From Lampris incognitus (lineage: Eukaryota > Chordata > Actinopteri > Lampriformes > Lampridae): a stretch of DNA of 64,000 bases. The notes beneath the pieces are model-generated. The model was not told the origin of the DNA, made no database searches, and was given only the letters and a program-made list of their open reading frames with translations. Every line of letters starts with the position of its first letter. Positions within the stretch are counted from its first letter, which is position 1. The stretch is taken from contig NC_079221.1 in NCBI RefSeq assembly GCF_029633865.1, positions 1,029,215-1,093,214 of the forward strand, read 5' to 3'. Of the stretch, positions 32,131-43,938 are shown piece after piece. Made by a program: the position numbers and the translations under genes.

Positions 32131-34912
32131 TCAGTGACAGGTTGGAGTCGGCCATTGCTGCACTTTCAGGACTTTTTGTGGGTCAGTGGCAACGCCGTTC
32201 TCAGACACGATGTGCCCCAAGTAGGCGACTTGATGCTGGAAGAGGCAACACTTGGCAGGCTTCAGCTTCAGGTTGGCCTGGCACAGCCGGTCAAACACTT
32301 CTCCAAGGCGTTGTAGCATCTCTGGGACATCCCTGTCAAGGACTATGATGTCATCTAAATACACAAGGCAGGTCTCCCATTGCATGCCTGCCAGGACACG
32401 GTCCATTAGTCACTGGAATGTTGCCGGCGCATTGCATAGGCCAAAAGGCATCACATTCCATTCGAAAAGACCCTTCCTGGTGCAGAAGGCGGCTGCCCTG
32501 CATGCTCTAGGAGTCAGTTCAACTTGCCAATAGCCCGAGGCAAGATCCAAGGTGCTGAACCACTTTACTCCGGACAGGGTCTCGAGTGTGTCCTGTATCC
32601 GCGGCAGCCGGTAAGCATCCTTTACAGTGCAGTCATTTAGAGCACGATAATCCACACAAATGCGGAAGGCCCCATCCTTTCTGCGGACCATGACAATGGG
32701 CGATGCCCAGCTGCTGTGGCTGTGGCGGGCGAAACCAGCCTCGAGGCCTTGCTGTATCTGCTGGTCAGCATCTTGTTGTTTTTCTGTGGCCATTCGTCAG
32801 GGCTGTTGTTTCACTGGAGCGCCAGGCCGGGTTTCGATGTCATGTTGGACCAAACTGGTACGGCCCAAGTCAGTGGGTCCTCTGGAGAAAACATCCCCGT
32901 AGCACTGCATCAGCTGACCTAGCTGACATCGCTCCTCAACGTTGAGCTCATTTGAACTCTGAGCATACAGGGTTTGGAGATGGTCAGGTATCCTGGGAAG
33001 CGCCATAGTGGGTGGATCGTGCTCAATGTCAGTGGTAGGGTTTTGTACTGCCTCGGCCGATTGAAGGAGTCCTGCCACCGCCCCCTTCCTTATGGTGACA
33101 GCAGTGTTCCCAGGGTTGTACATTCTGATGGGGATGTGCTTCATGGACCCAGCCTCAACCAGGGCCCATGCCACCAGCACGTGGTGGTTCGCCACGAAGC
33201 CTTTGGTGGGACTCATCATCACGCTTCCCTGTACATGTCCGTGGAAATGTACGTTTCCTGGTACTATGTACTCCTGTCCAGGCTCCAAAACAGTAGTGCG
33301 GGCGATCCTCGCGACATGCACCCTGGGTTGATTGTTGGGGTCGAAGTCACGCCAGTGACTCTTCTCTTTATCTTTTAGTGTGCCCAACATGCCAAGGAGG
33401 GTGCGGTTGAACCGCTCAACCCGGTTGCCTCTAGGATGATAGGGACTGGTTCGCACTTTCTTGATACCAGCTATAGCACACAGTTCTTTAATAGTGTGAG
33501 ACTCAAAATCCCTGCCCTGATCACTATGCAGGCGTTCGGGAAACCCATAATGCACCAGAAACTGCTCCCACAGACACTTTGCAACAGTAGTAGCCTTTTG
33601 GTCTTTAGTAGGTATGGCTATGGCGTACTTTGTAAAGTGGTCTGTGATGACCAGGATGTCTTTAGTAATGTGAGCATCAGGCTCCAGGGATAAGAAATCC
33701 ATGCAAACCAACTGCATTGGCCTAGTTGTCTGGATGCTGACAAGTGGTGCTGCTTTTTCAGGTGAAGTCTTCCTTCTAACACACCGGCCACATGTTTTGA
33801 CCTTGTGCTCGACATCGGCAGCCATTCGTGGCCAATAGAATCTTGACCTTAATAAGTCAATGGTACGCTCTATCCCCATATGCCCCATGTCGTCATGGAG
33901 ACACTTGAGTACAATTGCCCTGAGAGACTCTGGAAGTACGAGCTGATATGCAGTTTGCTCTTCGCACTGACGTTTCCTGTACAGAAGACCACATCGCATC
34001 TCAAGGTGCTTCCACTCCTTGAGCACCAGTTTTAGTTCAGGGGAGTCAGGACTGATGTAACAAGGTTTTTTGTCTCCAGCTTTTAAGAGGTGAATGACAT
34101 GCTTGATGACAGGGTCAGCTCCCTGTCGTTCTTTGAGATCCCCTTTACTGAAGGTGGGTACAGTTACATGTCCTAATATGTCCTCGTCACCATAGATGTC
34201 GGGCACGGCATCTGCATGGAGAGCCACAGATTCAACCAACGTGATGGAAGGTAAGTTGTTGTCGGTTTCTCTTAGAAGGTGTCTGTGACATAGAGCTGTA
34301 ACAGCATCTGCAGGTAAGTTTAGATGGTCAGGTGATGATGCTAGATGATGTGATGTGAACTGTTTTATCCTTTCTCTCTCTTCTAGGGAAGCGTCATCAT
34401 CAACTAACATGCCATGGGGTCGCCTAGAGAGACCGTTGGCATCCTGATTGCACTTTCCAGCCCTATACTTTATGTTGAAATTGAATGTGGAAAGGGCTGC
34501 TAGCCAACGATAGCTGGCGGCATCTAGTTTAGCTGAGGTGAGTATGTAGGTTAATGGACTGTTATCCGTTATGACAGTGAAGGTATTACCATAGAGATAG
34601 TCTTGAAATTTCTCTAGGATTGCCCATTTTAAAGCGAGAAACTCCAGCTTGTGTGCTGGATATCTTGCCTCACTAGTTGAAAGGCCCCTACTGGCATAGG
34701 CAATGACCCGTGTTTGTCCATCCTGCTCCTGATATAAAGCAGCTCCTAAGCCAGTAGTGCTAGCATCTGTATGCAGTGTATAGGGCAGCTCTGAATTTGC
34801 AAACCCCAGGACTGGAGAGGAGGTCAGCTTCCCTATGATGCATTCAAAAGCTTCCTGACAAGCAGGTGTCCATCGTTCTGCGAATGGCTCTTTTGGTTTG
34901 AAGTACTTCCCT
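32131..34912 (-). pseudogene. Chimeric pol: lineage A RNase H/integrase joined in frame to lineage B protease-RT region
   Basis: One frame runs from 34912 to 32131 with only two stops, at 32797-32799 and 32410-32412 (both TGA). Lineage A supplies RNase H (HTDASTTGLGAALYQE; ITDNSPLTYI), the integrase finger (HDDMGHMGIERT ... CGRCV) and core (VCMDFLSLEP; HSDQGRDFES; SPYHPRGN-VERFNR), ending at KSHWRD (about 33346). Directly after this come lineage B linker sequence (RTTVLEPGQEYIVPGNV) and RT (FRICVDYRALNDCTVKDAYR; VKWFSTLDLASGYWQVEL; MPFGLCNAPATFQ; YLDDIIVL). The remainder of the A integrase and the B gag and protease are missing at the join. Confidence 0.85.
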
Positions 34913-35719
34913 TTACGGTGGGTATCCGGAGGTCAGGTCATTTAGCGGCTTCACTATTTTGGAATAGTCTTTCACGAAGCGGCGATAATAGCCCGCAAAG
35001 CCTAAAAACGACTTCAGTTCTTTTAGAGTCTGGGGCTTCGGCCAAGTTTTCAGTGCACTGACCTTCCCAGGGTCAGTTTCCACACCGTTTCTTGAGACGA
35101 CATGTCCGAGGTAATGCACAGAAGTTTGAAAGAATCTGCACTTCTCGGGAGCGAGTTTGAGACCATTTTCTCTTAGCCGTTGGAGTACATGCAGAAGCCT
35201 GGTTTCGTGCTCCTCCGGGGAGTCAGAGAACACGATCAGATCATCAAGAAACACTAGCACCTCCTTCAGGCCAATGTCACCCATACATTTCTCCATTAAC
35301 CGTTGGAAGGTGCTAGGCGCATTTGTTATTCCCTGGGGCATCCGGTTAAACTCCCAAAACCCCAAGGGACACACAAAAGCAGTCTTGGCTTTGTCACACT
35401 CCTCCATGTCGATTTGGTAATAGTCTGACTTAAGGTCCATCACCGAAAACCATTTTGACCCGGTAAGGGCAGAGAATGCTTCTTCGAGGTTTGGTAATGC
35501 ATAAGCATCCGTTATGGTTAGCATATTCAGCTTTCGATAATCGACACAAAGGCGGACATCACCGTTTTTTTTCCTCACAACAACGATGGGTGAGGAGTAG
35601 GGGGACTCCGACTCCCGTATCACTCCAGCTTCCAGCAGTGATTGAAGGTGTCTCCTCACAACTTCATAGTCACTGGCATGGAATGGGTCTAGGACGCTGT
35701 TTGAAAGGCGTCCCATCAT
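34913..35719 (-). pseudogene. Lineage A reverse transcriptase
   Basis: The 268-codon open segment contains ESESPYSSPIVVVRKKNGDV, VDYRKLNMLTITDAYALP, KWFSVMDLKSDYYQIDM, MPQGITNAPSTFQRLM, VFLDDLIVFSD (the F-L-D-D catalytic box) and FLGFAGYYRRFVKDYS. A single-base shift near 35680 separates it from the protease frame, and another shift near 34915 separates it from RNase H. Confidence 0.88.
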
Positions 35720-36851
35720 TTAGTTTGATATGGTGTTTGACTTTGGTGGCATGGCCAAAATCAAGGTCATGGTGTGCAAAAACATCAGCATAACCATTGA
35801 GCTTCTCTGTGATTCTGTTTTTCCACTCCTCTGGCAGAGGGGACTCGCCAAAGTCAAACGTCAGGTTGCTGTTGGTGGCTTGACGTGACGGAGGAGAAGT
35901 GGCACTGCAACATTTCACAGTAGCAGAGTTTTTGTCAGGTAAGTGACCGTTTTCAAAAATTTGATCGGGAGCATGTAGTTCTGCAATAACACAGTTTGCG
36001 GGGATTGTTATATCATGATCTGTCTCATTTCTGATCCAAACATGCAACTTGTGATGGTGCTGCTGCGGCAGGGTGATGAGGCAACAATCAACGAAAATCC
36101 CACCAGGTAAGGCAGATGTTGTTGGCTGCTCCAGAACTGCCCATTTTTCAGTATTAGCCGGATTGACATTGATATAGCCTTCCACAGGGACTTTCTCATG
36201 TGCAGGAATAACTTGCTGTGTTTTTCCTTTAAGTGTCATTAAACCTATCCCTCCAGTGGTGCTCAGCTCTTTTCTGAGATCAAGTGCCCTGAGGATTTGT
36301 CTATATCCACAGGCAGTTGAAGTGTTCTTTAGAGTGTTGTGCTGGCAGTGTTCATCATATAGCACATAAAGTAAGTTAGTCCCTATCAGAACAGGTAAGT
36401 CACTGTTGTAGCGTAGATCAGGGACAACTAACGCTAGAGTGGATACTTCAGGTGCTGTGTCAATGAAGTCTTTTGGGAAGCCAATGCTGACTTCTACGTA
36501 CCCTACGTATGGAACTGACTGACCATTAGCACCCTCTACATCCAGAAGATGAAATGGCTGGATTGGCTGCTCTGACAAGTGTTCTTTGTAGAATGAGGTT
36601 GATATGGTGGTCACCTGAGACCCAGTGTCAAGAAGACAGTTACAGCTTACTCCTGACACAGTCACATTGCTAGTGCATTTTTTTCCTATTAGCCTTTTCG
36701 GTACCTTAGGTTGGTGCTTTGTGCTGTGTGAGTAGCTTGAGGTATTTTGTTCAGCGTTTGGTTTGGGACAGGTGTTGTTAGTCTTTGTTCCTGTTTGCCC
36801 CTCAACAGGAACAGAACCTAGTTTAAAGCTAGCTGAGTTTGTTCTTCCCAC
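35670..36851 (-). CDS. Lineage A protease and RT leader (393 codons)
   Basis: The frame is -1 relative to gag and overlaps its last 34 bases, an arrangement suited to a -1 frameshift product. The retroviral-type aspartic protease motif LLDTGSQVTTIS lies near residue 75, followed by a VLIGTNLL-like second motif. The C-terminal part (EEWKNRITEKLNGYADVFA; KVKHHIKLNDGTPFKQRPRP) is the usual lead-in to RT. It ends early because of a shift near 35680. Confidence 0.8.
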   Translation of the reverse strand: MGRTNSASFKLGSVPVEGQTGTKTNNTCPKPNAEQNTSSYSHSTKHQPKVPKRLIGKKCTSNVTVSGVSCNCLLDTGSQVTTISTSFYKEHLSEQPIQPFHLLDVEGANGQSVPYVGYVEVSIGFPKDFIDTAPEVSTLALVVPDLRYNSDLPVLIGTNLLYVLYDEHCQHNTLKNTSTACGYRQILRALDLRKELSTTGGIGLMTLKGKTQQVIPAHEKVPVEGYINVNPANTEKWAVLEQPTTSALPGGIFVDCCLITLPQQHHHKLHVWIRNETDHDITIPANCVIAELHAPDQIFENGHLPDKNSATVKCCSATSPPSRQATNSNLTFDFGESPLPEEWKNRITEKLNGYADVFAHHDLDFGHATKVKHHIKLNDGTPFKQRPRPIPCQ

Positions 36852-38554
36852 AACCGCTGCTTCTCTCGAAGTTTTTTTCGTTTAGCCTCAACAACCTCAG
36901 GGTTGGGCTCATTGCTGCAGGATGGGGCTATGTGTCCATCTTTGCCACAGTTAAAGCAATACCACGGCCGAGGTTTCTTGTTGGCTTTTCCCTCATTTTG
37001 CTGTGGTGATTTCTCTACAGACTCTTTTGGCTTAGAGTTCTTTGAGTTGACGGTCTCGGTGGTAGCCTTTGTTGAAGACCCATCCATACACGCTTTCAGG
37101 GTCGCCAATTGGGCTTGAAGTTGTGCAATTTGTTTTTTCATTTTTGTTGTAACCACATTAAGGTTATCATCTGCAGCAGCTGCTGCCATGTCTTTCTCAT
37201 CTGTGTCAGAGTTGTACACATTCAAGGTGTTGGACTGGACTTTAGTTTTGGGAAGCCCGAGATGCTGCTTCATGCGATCAGACTTGGCAGCTTGCTTGCC
37301 TTCTTCGGTTCGTAGTAAGAGCAATAAGTCAGGGAATGAGGGTGGGTCACCCTTTTTTTGTTCCAGCTGGAGAGCTGTGATGAAGCGGTCGTCCCAACAT
37401 CCCCTGCAGAACTGTTTTAGCAGTTGGAGATCTGAGTCTCCGGCAGCAATGCCTTTTCTTTTCACTACTGTGCTCAATGTAGCCTGTAGTCGATTTAAGT
37501 AAGCAGAGTGTTTTTCACCTGCCTTTTGGTTGGTATTTAGGAATGCTGCAAAGAGCTCGTCCCCATCATACACAGTATCATAAGCTGAGTCAAGAACACT
37601 CAAATAATCGCGGGGGCTGAACTGAGGCCCTAGCTGCTTCACAATGTTTGCAGCTGGAGGAAGCAGGCTTTCTGCAATTTTTCTGACCACTTGTTTATCA
37701 GAGACGGTGGTATCTGTGAGGTAAAACTCGGTGTTACTACGCCAGGTGTCATAATCAACTTCCAGGCTTGGACAAGGAGTTTTTCCGGAGAAAGGCCTCA
37801 ACTTGGAAAAGCCGTAATGTATCGAAGACGTGTCACTACTCTTCACTACGTGTTCCACCACCACTCTTTGGACTACAGGTGTACTAAGTTGTTCGGGTGA
37901 TAACTGGTAGGGTGATCTGCCACCATTAGGTGGAGCCTCTGAGACCTGTTTGAGTGGGGACGGAATACCATCAATATTCATAGACACGCTGGAGTGAGTG
38001 GTTGGGTCACTTGGGGTCTGGTCAGTCGCCAGTGCTGCCACTGCATTTGTATCAGGGGAATATGGTGGGGTTTTGTCCACTGTAAGCTCTTCATGTTCAA
38101 CTGGGCAGTCCTGTTTTGCAGAATGTTGAATTCTGGCCAACTCCTCTAGCAGTACTTTCTCAAAATCTGTACCACTCATTTTTGCAACATTTTTCAACTC
38201 AGAGAGGTAGGATTGGGTTAGGCTTGAGCCTGCACTAGCAGTGTAAAGGCTAGACAAAAACTGGATGTGGTGGGTAATGTTGGGATCAGAAGAGGGTCTG
38301 TGGCATGGTAAGTCACGCTGGAGTGTTTGAATAGCTGAGCCAAATTGAAACTCAACAACAGCTGTGTTCTTGAAATCAGCATCAGAACTTTCAATCTTAA
38401 CCACTCTTGCTATAGACCCACATTGCCCCAAAAACTCAATCACTTCCTCATCTACCTTAGTGCCAGAGAGACCACCGAGTAGGACTGAATTGGGCACCTT
38501 AATATTCTCAGACTGAATAGCATCCACGTTGCAGTAAGTGAAATTGTAAAACAA
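36818..38554 (-). CDS. Lineage A Gag, PNMA-like with RRM-type N-terminus
   Basis: The intact 578-codon ORF has three parts. Residues about 20-75 (SVLLGGLSGTKVDEEVIEFL; VVKIESSDADFKNTAVVEF) look like the RRM-type fold at the N-terminus of PNMA proteins. Residues about 245-430 (KLRPFSGKTPCPSLEVDYDT; LDSAYDTVYDGDELFAAFL; LKQFCRGCWDDRFITAL) match the PNMA/Gypsy capsid pattern. Near residue 540 is a CCHC zinc knuckle, CFNCGKDGHIAPSC. A coiled-coil-like stretch (MKKQIAQLQAQLATLKA) precedes the knuckle. Vertebrate PNMA genes are known to derive from Gypsy gag, and this ORF still sits upstream of protease and RT. The assignment is from pattern memory, not a search. Confidence 0.75.
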   Translation of the reverse strand: MFYNFTYCNVDAIQSENIKVPNSVLLGGLSGTKVDEEVIEFLGQCGSIARVVKIESSDADFKNTAVVEFQFGSAIQTLQRDLPCHRPSSDPNITHHIQFLSSLYTASAGSSLTQSYLSELKNVAKMSGTDFEKVLLEELARIQHSAKQDCPVEHEELTVDKTPPYSPDTNAVAALATDQTPSDPTTHSSVSMNIDGIPSPLKQVSEAPPNGGRSPYQLSPEQLSTPVVQRVVVEHVVKSSDTSSIHYGFSKLRPFSGKTPCPSLEVDYDTWRSNTEFYLTDTTVSDKQVVRKIAESLLPPAANIVKQLGPQFSPRDYLSVLDSAYDTVYDGDELFAAFLNTNQKAGEKHSAYLNRLQATLSTVVKRKGIAAGDSDLQLLKQFCRGCWDDRFITALQLEQKKGDPPSFPDLLLLLRTEEGKQAAKSDRMKQHLGLPKTKVQSNTLNVYNSDTDEKDMAAAAADDNLNVVTTKMKKQIAQLQAQLATLKACMDGSSTKATTETVNSKNSKPKESVEKSPQQNEGKANKKPRPWYCFNCGKDGHIAPSCSNEPNPEVVEAKRKKLREKQRLWEEQTQLALN

Positions 38555-38574
38555 CCAAAAAAAATAAACAACAA

Positions 38575-39205
38575 TTTACAGTCTGAAGGATAATAATAAG
38601 TTGTGAACAAACGTGCCAAGCTGTTCTGTATATACACGTATGAATAAAACCACTCCTGGCTGGCTCGCCAAGATTTATGTAGCACCTCTATTCTGAATTA
38701 GAAAGGATAGCTATACATACATTTCCTAGGCTCTGAGTAGTGTGGTTGACAAGACTCACAAGGAGACGTCGCTTTTATAACAGAACAGCTGGCAGGTTTA
38801 TTGCACAATCTCTGCAACACACCATTCACAATAATGTTTTCTTTTGTAATTGAAAATAAAGTTGAGAGTCAATCTACCCGGGTAGTAACACAAAACACTT
38901 CTAAGTGTTCCTTATCTGGAATCCAGTATCCGATATCCTGATGAAAATCAGTTCAGTCACTCCGCAGGATGGAAACCGACACAGCTGGCCACACTGCGTC
39001 CAAACGTTCCTTCTGTGGAATGTCGTTCACTGGGACAGGCTCGCCATCGAAGTCGATATGGTATGGAACCAAACCAAATCCAGGATAAGGAAAAAACCAA
39101 TCTGCACGTAGCAGTACAGAATAAATATAATCAGTTATAATCATTTCTATTTCTTTTCTGTGTATGGTACCTTATTCACTTTTCTTTTCTCAATAAACCA
39201 GTTAC
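38575..39205 (-). other. Presumed 5' LTR/leader of lineage A
   Basis: On the minus strand there is a TTATAAAAG element and an AATAAA (both near 38770-38800), then a leader with a primer-site-like TGGCGAGCCAGCCAGG (38654-38669). No second LTR copy is available, so the LTR edges are not set. The high-coordinate side is cut by Gypsy element C at GTTAC (39201-39205). Confidence 0.4.
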
Positions 39206-39534
39206 TGTCACAGCCTCTCGCCCTTGACATCAAAGCGATCGCCCTTGACACCTGCTACACCAGCTGACACCTGCTACGCCAGCTGACACCTGCTACGCCA
39301 GCTGACACCTGCTGACCCCCCCTTCACCCCGGCAATCGCCCTCACCCTCAAAAGGCCTCCACTATGGACCAGTCTTCGTTGGAACGTCGCCATTCATGGA
39401 CTTCTGCCTGCCTGCCTACCTGCCACAGAGCCACCTCCTGCTCTACCCCCGAGATCGGTCACTTCAATAAAGACTGGATTCTTCCCTTACCTGGTTGTCC
39501 TGTCTGCTTTTGGGTTCCTTCCCGATACGTGACA
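39206..39534 (+). repeat. 5' LTR of element C
   Basis: Contains one more 19-bp subrepeat than the 3' LTR and an AATAAA at about 39467. Confidence 0.92.
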
Positions 39535-39550
39535 GTACATTCCAGCCACT

Positions 39551-40651
39551 ATGGACCCAGCAGACCATTCCACCACAGACCTGGCCACGGTCTGCCAGGC
39601 TGTAGCCAACCAGGAATCGGTCCTCGGCCAGCACAGCCAGGTGCTACAGGGGATGGCTGACGCCCTCCGTGGGCTCAGCTCAAAGATCTCCGGAATCCAG
39701 ACCCAACTTAGTGCCTCCGCTAGCCCGGGATCCGCCCCTCCAGCTCCGCCACCCCCAGCACCATCAACTTCGGCTAAGGAACCATGGGTTACCCCGCCCG
39801 ATAAGTATGATGGAGATTTTGGACTTTGTCGCCCTTTTTTGATGCAGTGTGAGATTGTGTTTAACCAGCAGCCCCAGTCATATTCCACGGATGGAGCCAA
39901 AGTCGCTTACATCATGGGTCTTCTCCGGGGAAGCGCCCTGGATTGGGCTACAGCGGTGTGGGAGATGCGGGCCTCCACTTCCTCATCCTACGCTGAGTTC
40001 ACCACTGCTTTTCGCCAGGTTTTTGATCATCCCGTGCGGGGAAAGGATGCGTCAAAAAGACTGATCTCTCTCCATCAGGGTTCCCGCAGCGTCGCTGACT
40101 ATTCAGTTGAGTTCCGTACGCTATCAGCGGAGAGCGGATGGAACAACGAGTCCCTCCAGGCCGGCTTTTCCAACGGGCTAAGCGAATCCATAAAGGACGA
40201 ATTGGTTTCCTACCCCGAGACTGGAGGGTTGGAGGAATTGGTTACCCTGGCCATTCGTGTGGACAACCGTCTCCGGGAGCGGAGGCGAGAGAGGACACGC
40301 CGCTTTCCTGGTCACAACAACTTACCACGGGCCACACCTCCAAACTCTTGGGGCCGAGCTTGCTCGACTGAGGTTGCCGTCCTCCGAGAAAGCCCGAGGC
40401 GTGACTCTTCCCCAGCTTCGGAGCCGATGCAACTCGGCCGCTTCCGGCTCAACCCGGAGGGGCGCCAACGCCGCATCACCGAGAACAGCTGCTTGTATTG
40501 TGGTCAGCCTGGTTCACTTTCTCACCTCCTGCCCTCACCGTTCCGTCAAACTAGCAGGCTCACGAGGGAGGGGGAGGATCCTCGTGAGCCCAACTGTCTG
40601 CCCTCTGTCTCCTCGTCCACGTACCCAGTTGCAAGCTACCATCAGTTTTAA
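39551..40651 (+). pseudogene. Gag of element C, frameshifted in its zinc knuckle
   Basis: The start MDPADHSTTDLATVCQAV lies 16 bases after the LTR. A coiled-coil-like N-terminus is followed by a Pro/Ala-rich linker, then sushi-type capsid sequence (PPDKYDGDFGLCRPFLMQCE; GLLRGSALDWATAVWE; FRQVFDHPVRGKDASKRL; VADYSVEFRTLSAESGWN). The CCHC knuckle starts CLYCGQPG in this frame and continues HFLTSCP in the next. So a shift near 40510-40520 breaks the normally continuous gag-pol frame, and the last 45 codons of this ORF are out of frame. Confidence 0.88.
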
Positions 40652-43600
40652 AGGTCAGTCCACTAAACTTTTGGCTTTAATTGACTCTGGAGCTGATGAA
40701 AGCTTTTTGGATGCAAGTGTTGTGAAGCAGCTAGGTCTTGCCACTGTGAGTCTGGACCAGCCTCTTGAAGCTAATGCCCTGGATGGACGTCTCCTGGCCC
40801 GGATAACCTCTAAGACCGAGCCTGTGCGCCTCCTGTTGTCGGGAAACCATCAAGAGGAGTTAAGCTTTTTCGTTATCAATTCTCCCTTTGTTCCCATTAT
40901 ACTTGGTCATCCCTGGCTGGTTAAGCATAGTCCCCATATTGATTGGTCATCGGCCAGAATTTCAAGTTGGAGTCCCGTCTGTCATGCCATATGCCTCCAG
41001 TCTGCTCTGCCTCAGTCTGTCCCCTGTCAGGTGTCAAGCTCTGAGACCTCTGACCTGTCACTGGTGCCTCCAGAGTACCATGACCTCCAAGCCGTGTTCA
41101 ACAAGCAGCAAGCTCTCTCCCTGCCTCCTCATCGCCCCTATGATTGCGCTATTGACCTGCTGCCGGGCGCTCCCCTCCCCAGCAGCCGCCTATATAGCCT
41201 CTCCAAGCCTGAGCGGGAGTCCATGGAGAGGTACATCAAGGACTCCTTGGCTGCTGGTCTTATTTGCCCGTCATCATCACCCCTTGGTGCCGGGTTCTTT
41301 TTTGTGGCCAAGAAGGACAAGACCCTCCGGCCGTGTATTGACTATAGAGACCTCAATAACATCACAGTCAAGAATAAGTACCCTCTGCCCCTCATGACTT
41401 CCGCTTTTGATTCTCTCCAGGGAGCCACAGTGTTCACTAAACTAGACCTCCGCAATGCTTACCACCTGGTCCGGGTTTGAGACGGAGATGAATGGAAGAC
41501 TGCCTTCAACACCCCCCTGGGGCATTTTGAATATCTGGTGATGCCGTTTGGTCTCACTAATGCCCCAGCTGTCTTCCAGAGTCTGGTCAATGACATCCTA
41601 CGTGACATGTTGGATCGTTCCGTTTTTGTTTACCTGGATGATATCCTGATTTTTTCCAGAGACCTGTCAGAGCATGTCATGCACGTCCGCCAAGTCCTTC
41701 AACGGCTTCTGGAGAACCGCCTTTTCGTAAAAGCAGAGAAGTGCGAATTCCATGCCCCATCAGTCACCTTCCGGGGCGACAACGTGGCCGATGGGCAGGT
41801 GAGAATGGACCCCGCCAAGGTCAGAGCGGTTCTTGAGTGGCCAAGCCCGACCAGCCGTAAGCAGCTTCAGAGGTTCCTCGGGTTTGCCAACTTCTACAGA
41901 CTGTTCATCCGCTACTACAGCCGCGTTGCGGCCCCACTAACCGCTCTTACCTCCACCTCCAGACCGTTCCTGTGGACCCCTGTAGCAGAGGCAGCTTTCC
42001 AAGCCCTCAAGCACCGCTTCACCACAGCCCCTATCCTCATCCAGCCAGACCCAACCAAGCAGTTCGTTGTAGAAGTGGACGCCTCTGAGATTGGGGTGGG
42101 GGCGGTCCTTTCTCAGCGCTCCAGTGAGGATGGCAAGACACACCCCTGTGCCTCCCTGTCTCGCCGTCTCTCCCCAGCTGAAAGGAACTATGATGTGGGG
42201 AATCGTGAGCTCCTGGCGGTGAAATTGGCACTGGAGGAATGGCGACATTTTCTGGAGGGGTCTGAGCTTCCTTTTATAGTGTGGAATGACGATAAGAGCC
42301 TGGAATACATCCAGTCAGCAAAGCGACTCACCGCGCGCCAAGCCAGGTGGGCGCTCTTTTTTGGTCGTTTTAATTTTTTTTTGACATACAGACCTGGCTC
42401 CAGGGATGCCAAGCCCGATGCTCTGTCTAGTGTGCATGGGGAGGAGTCTGAGCCCAAGCTCCCACTTGACACCATCATTCCCTCTACCTGTGTGGTTGCG
42501 GCTGCGGCTGTCACCTGGAACATTTAAAGGGAGGTCATGGCAGCACAACAGACTCAGCCTGACCCAGGTAACGGTCCCCCCGGGCGCTTGTTTGTTCCAG
42601 ACGCTGTTAGATCTAGCGTGTTGCAATGGGCTCACTCTTCCAAACTTACCTGCCATCCTAGAGTAACCCGTACCCTAGCCTTCCTCCGCAGACGGTTCTG
42701 GTGGCCTTCCATGACGGAGGATACTGGGTCTTTTGTTTCTGCCTGTCCTGTTTGTGCCCAGAATAAGCCCTCCACTGGGGCCAGTGCCGGTCTGCTGCGC
42801 CCCCTGCCTGTTCCACACCGTCCCTGGTCGCATCTGTCCTTGGATTTCGTCTCTGGTCTGCCCGCCTCCGACGGTAACACCGTTGTACTGACTGTCGTTG
42901 ATCGCTTCAGTAAATTTGCTCACTTTTTGCCCCTGTCTAAACTGCCTTTGGCCCGAGAGACTGCGGATCTGCTGGTCAGGGAGGTTTTCCGGGTCCACGG
43001 TCTTCCCCGTGATATAGTGTCTGACCGTGGCCCCCAGTTCACTTCTGCTGTCTGGAAGGCTTTCTGCTCTGCCATTGGTGCCACCGTCAGCCTGTCATCA
43101 GGGTTCCATCCTCAGACCAACGGCCAGGCCGAGAGGGCCAACCAGGCATTGGAGACTGTCCTCCGCTGTCTGGTGTCTGCCAACCTATCTTCTTGGTCCT
43201 CACAACTTCCCTGGGTAGAATATGCCCATAACACCTTGCCATCGTCTGCTACTGGGTTGTCCCCTTTTCAATGCCTTTACGGCTATCAGCCCCCCCCTTT
43301 TTCCTTCTCAAGAGGTAGACATTCCGGTTCCGTCTGTCCAGGCCCATGTCCGTCGGTGCCGTTGGAACTGGCGGCGAGCCCGTGCTGCACTGCTCAGGGC
43401 CTCCGGCCGTTACCAGCGCTTGGCGGATCGTCATCGCACCCCTGCTCTGGACTACTCCCCCGGTGACCAGGTATGGCTCTCTACCAAGGATCTACCCTTG
43501 AGATCGGACGCTAAAAAACTGTCCCCCAGGTATATTGGTCCCTTTCCCATTGTCAAAGTCATTAACACCTCTGCGGTCCGTCTGAAGCTGCCCCGCACTC

Positions 43601-43938
43601 TCCGGGTTCACCCTTCCTTCCATGTGTCCTGCCTCAAACCTGTCTCTACCAGCCCTCTAGTTCCTCCGGCCCCCCCGCCCCCACCTCCTCGTATGATCAA
43701 CGATCATCCGGCTTACACCGTTCGTCGTCTCCTGGACTCTCGTCACCGTGGTCGCGGCCTGCAGTATCTCGTGGACTGGGAGGGATATGGCCCGGAGGAG
43801 AGGTGTTGGGTCCCTCGTCGCCTTGTCCTGGACGCAAACCTCATCCGGGACTTCCACAGGACGCACCCTGACGGGCCTGGTAGGTCGCCCGGTGGCGCCC
43901 CTCAGAGGGGGGGTACTGTCACAGCCTCTCGCTCTTGA
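40520..43938 (+). pseudogene. Pol of element C with C-terminal chromodomain, multiply broken
   Basis: The order is protease ([12 protein letters not shown] near 40680), RT ([35 protein letters not shown], then a stop at 41478-41480; [26 protein letters not shown] near 41640), RNase H ([34 protein letters not shown]), and a stop at 42525-42527. Integrase follows (HPRVTRT-type H-C-C finger with [34 protein letters not shown]), then a frameshift near 43300 at a C-rich run. The last part holds GPFPIVKV and a chromodomain near 43715-43860 ([26 protein letters not shown]). Chromodomains direct integration to marked chromatin in this group. Confidence 0.9.

Larger units (their letters stand above)
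28557..39205 (-). mobile_element. Chimeric Gypsy tract (lineages A and B)
   Basis: In coding order on the minus strand: lineage A 5' region (39205-38560), PNMA-like gag, protease, RT, RNase H and the first two thirds of integrase. At about 33345 it passes in frame into the protease/RT linker of lineage B, followed by a second RT, RNase H, integrase and a B-type 3' LTR. So the tract has two RT domains and two integrases, but one gag. The matching partner LTRs are not found in the window. A deletion between adjacent elements or a recombination product are both possible. Confidence 0.75.
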
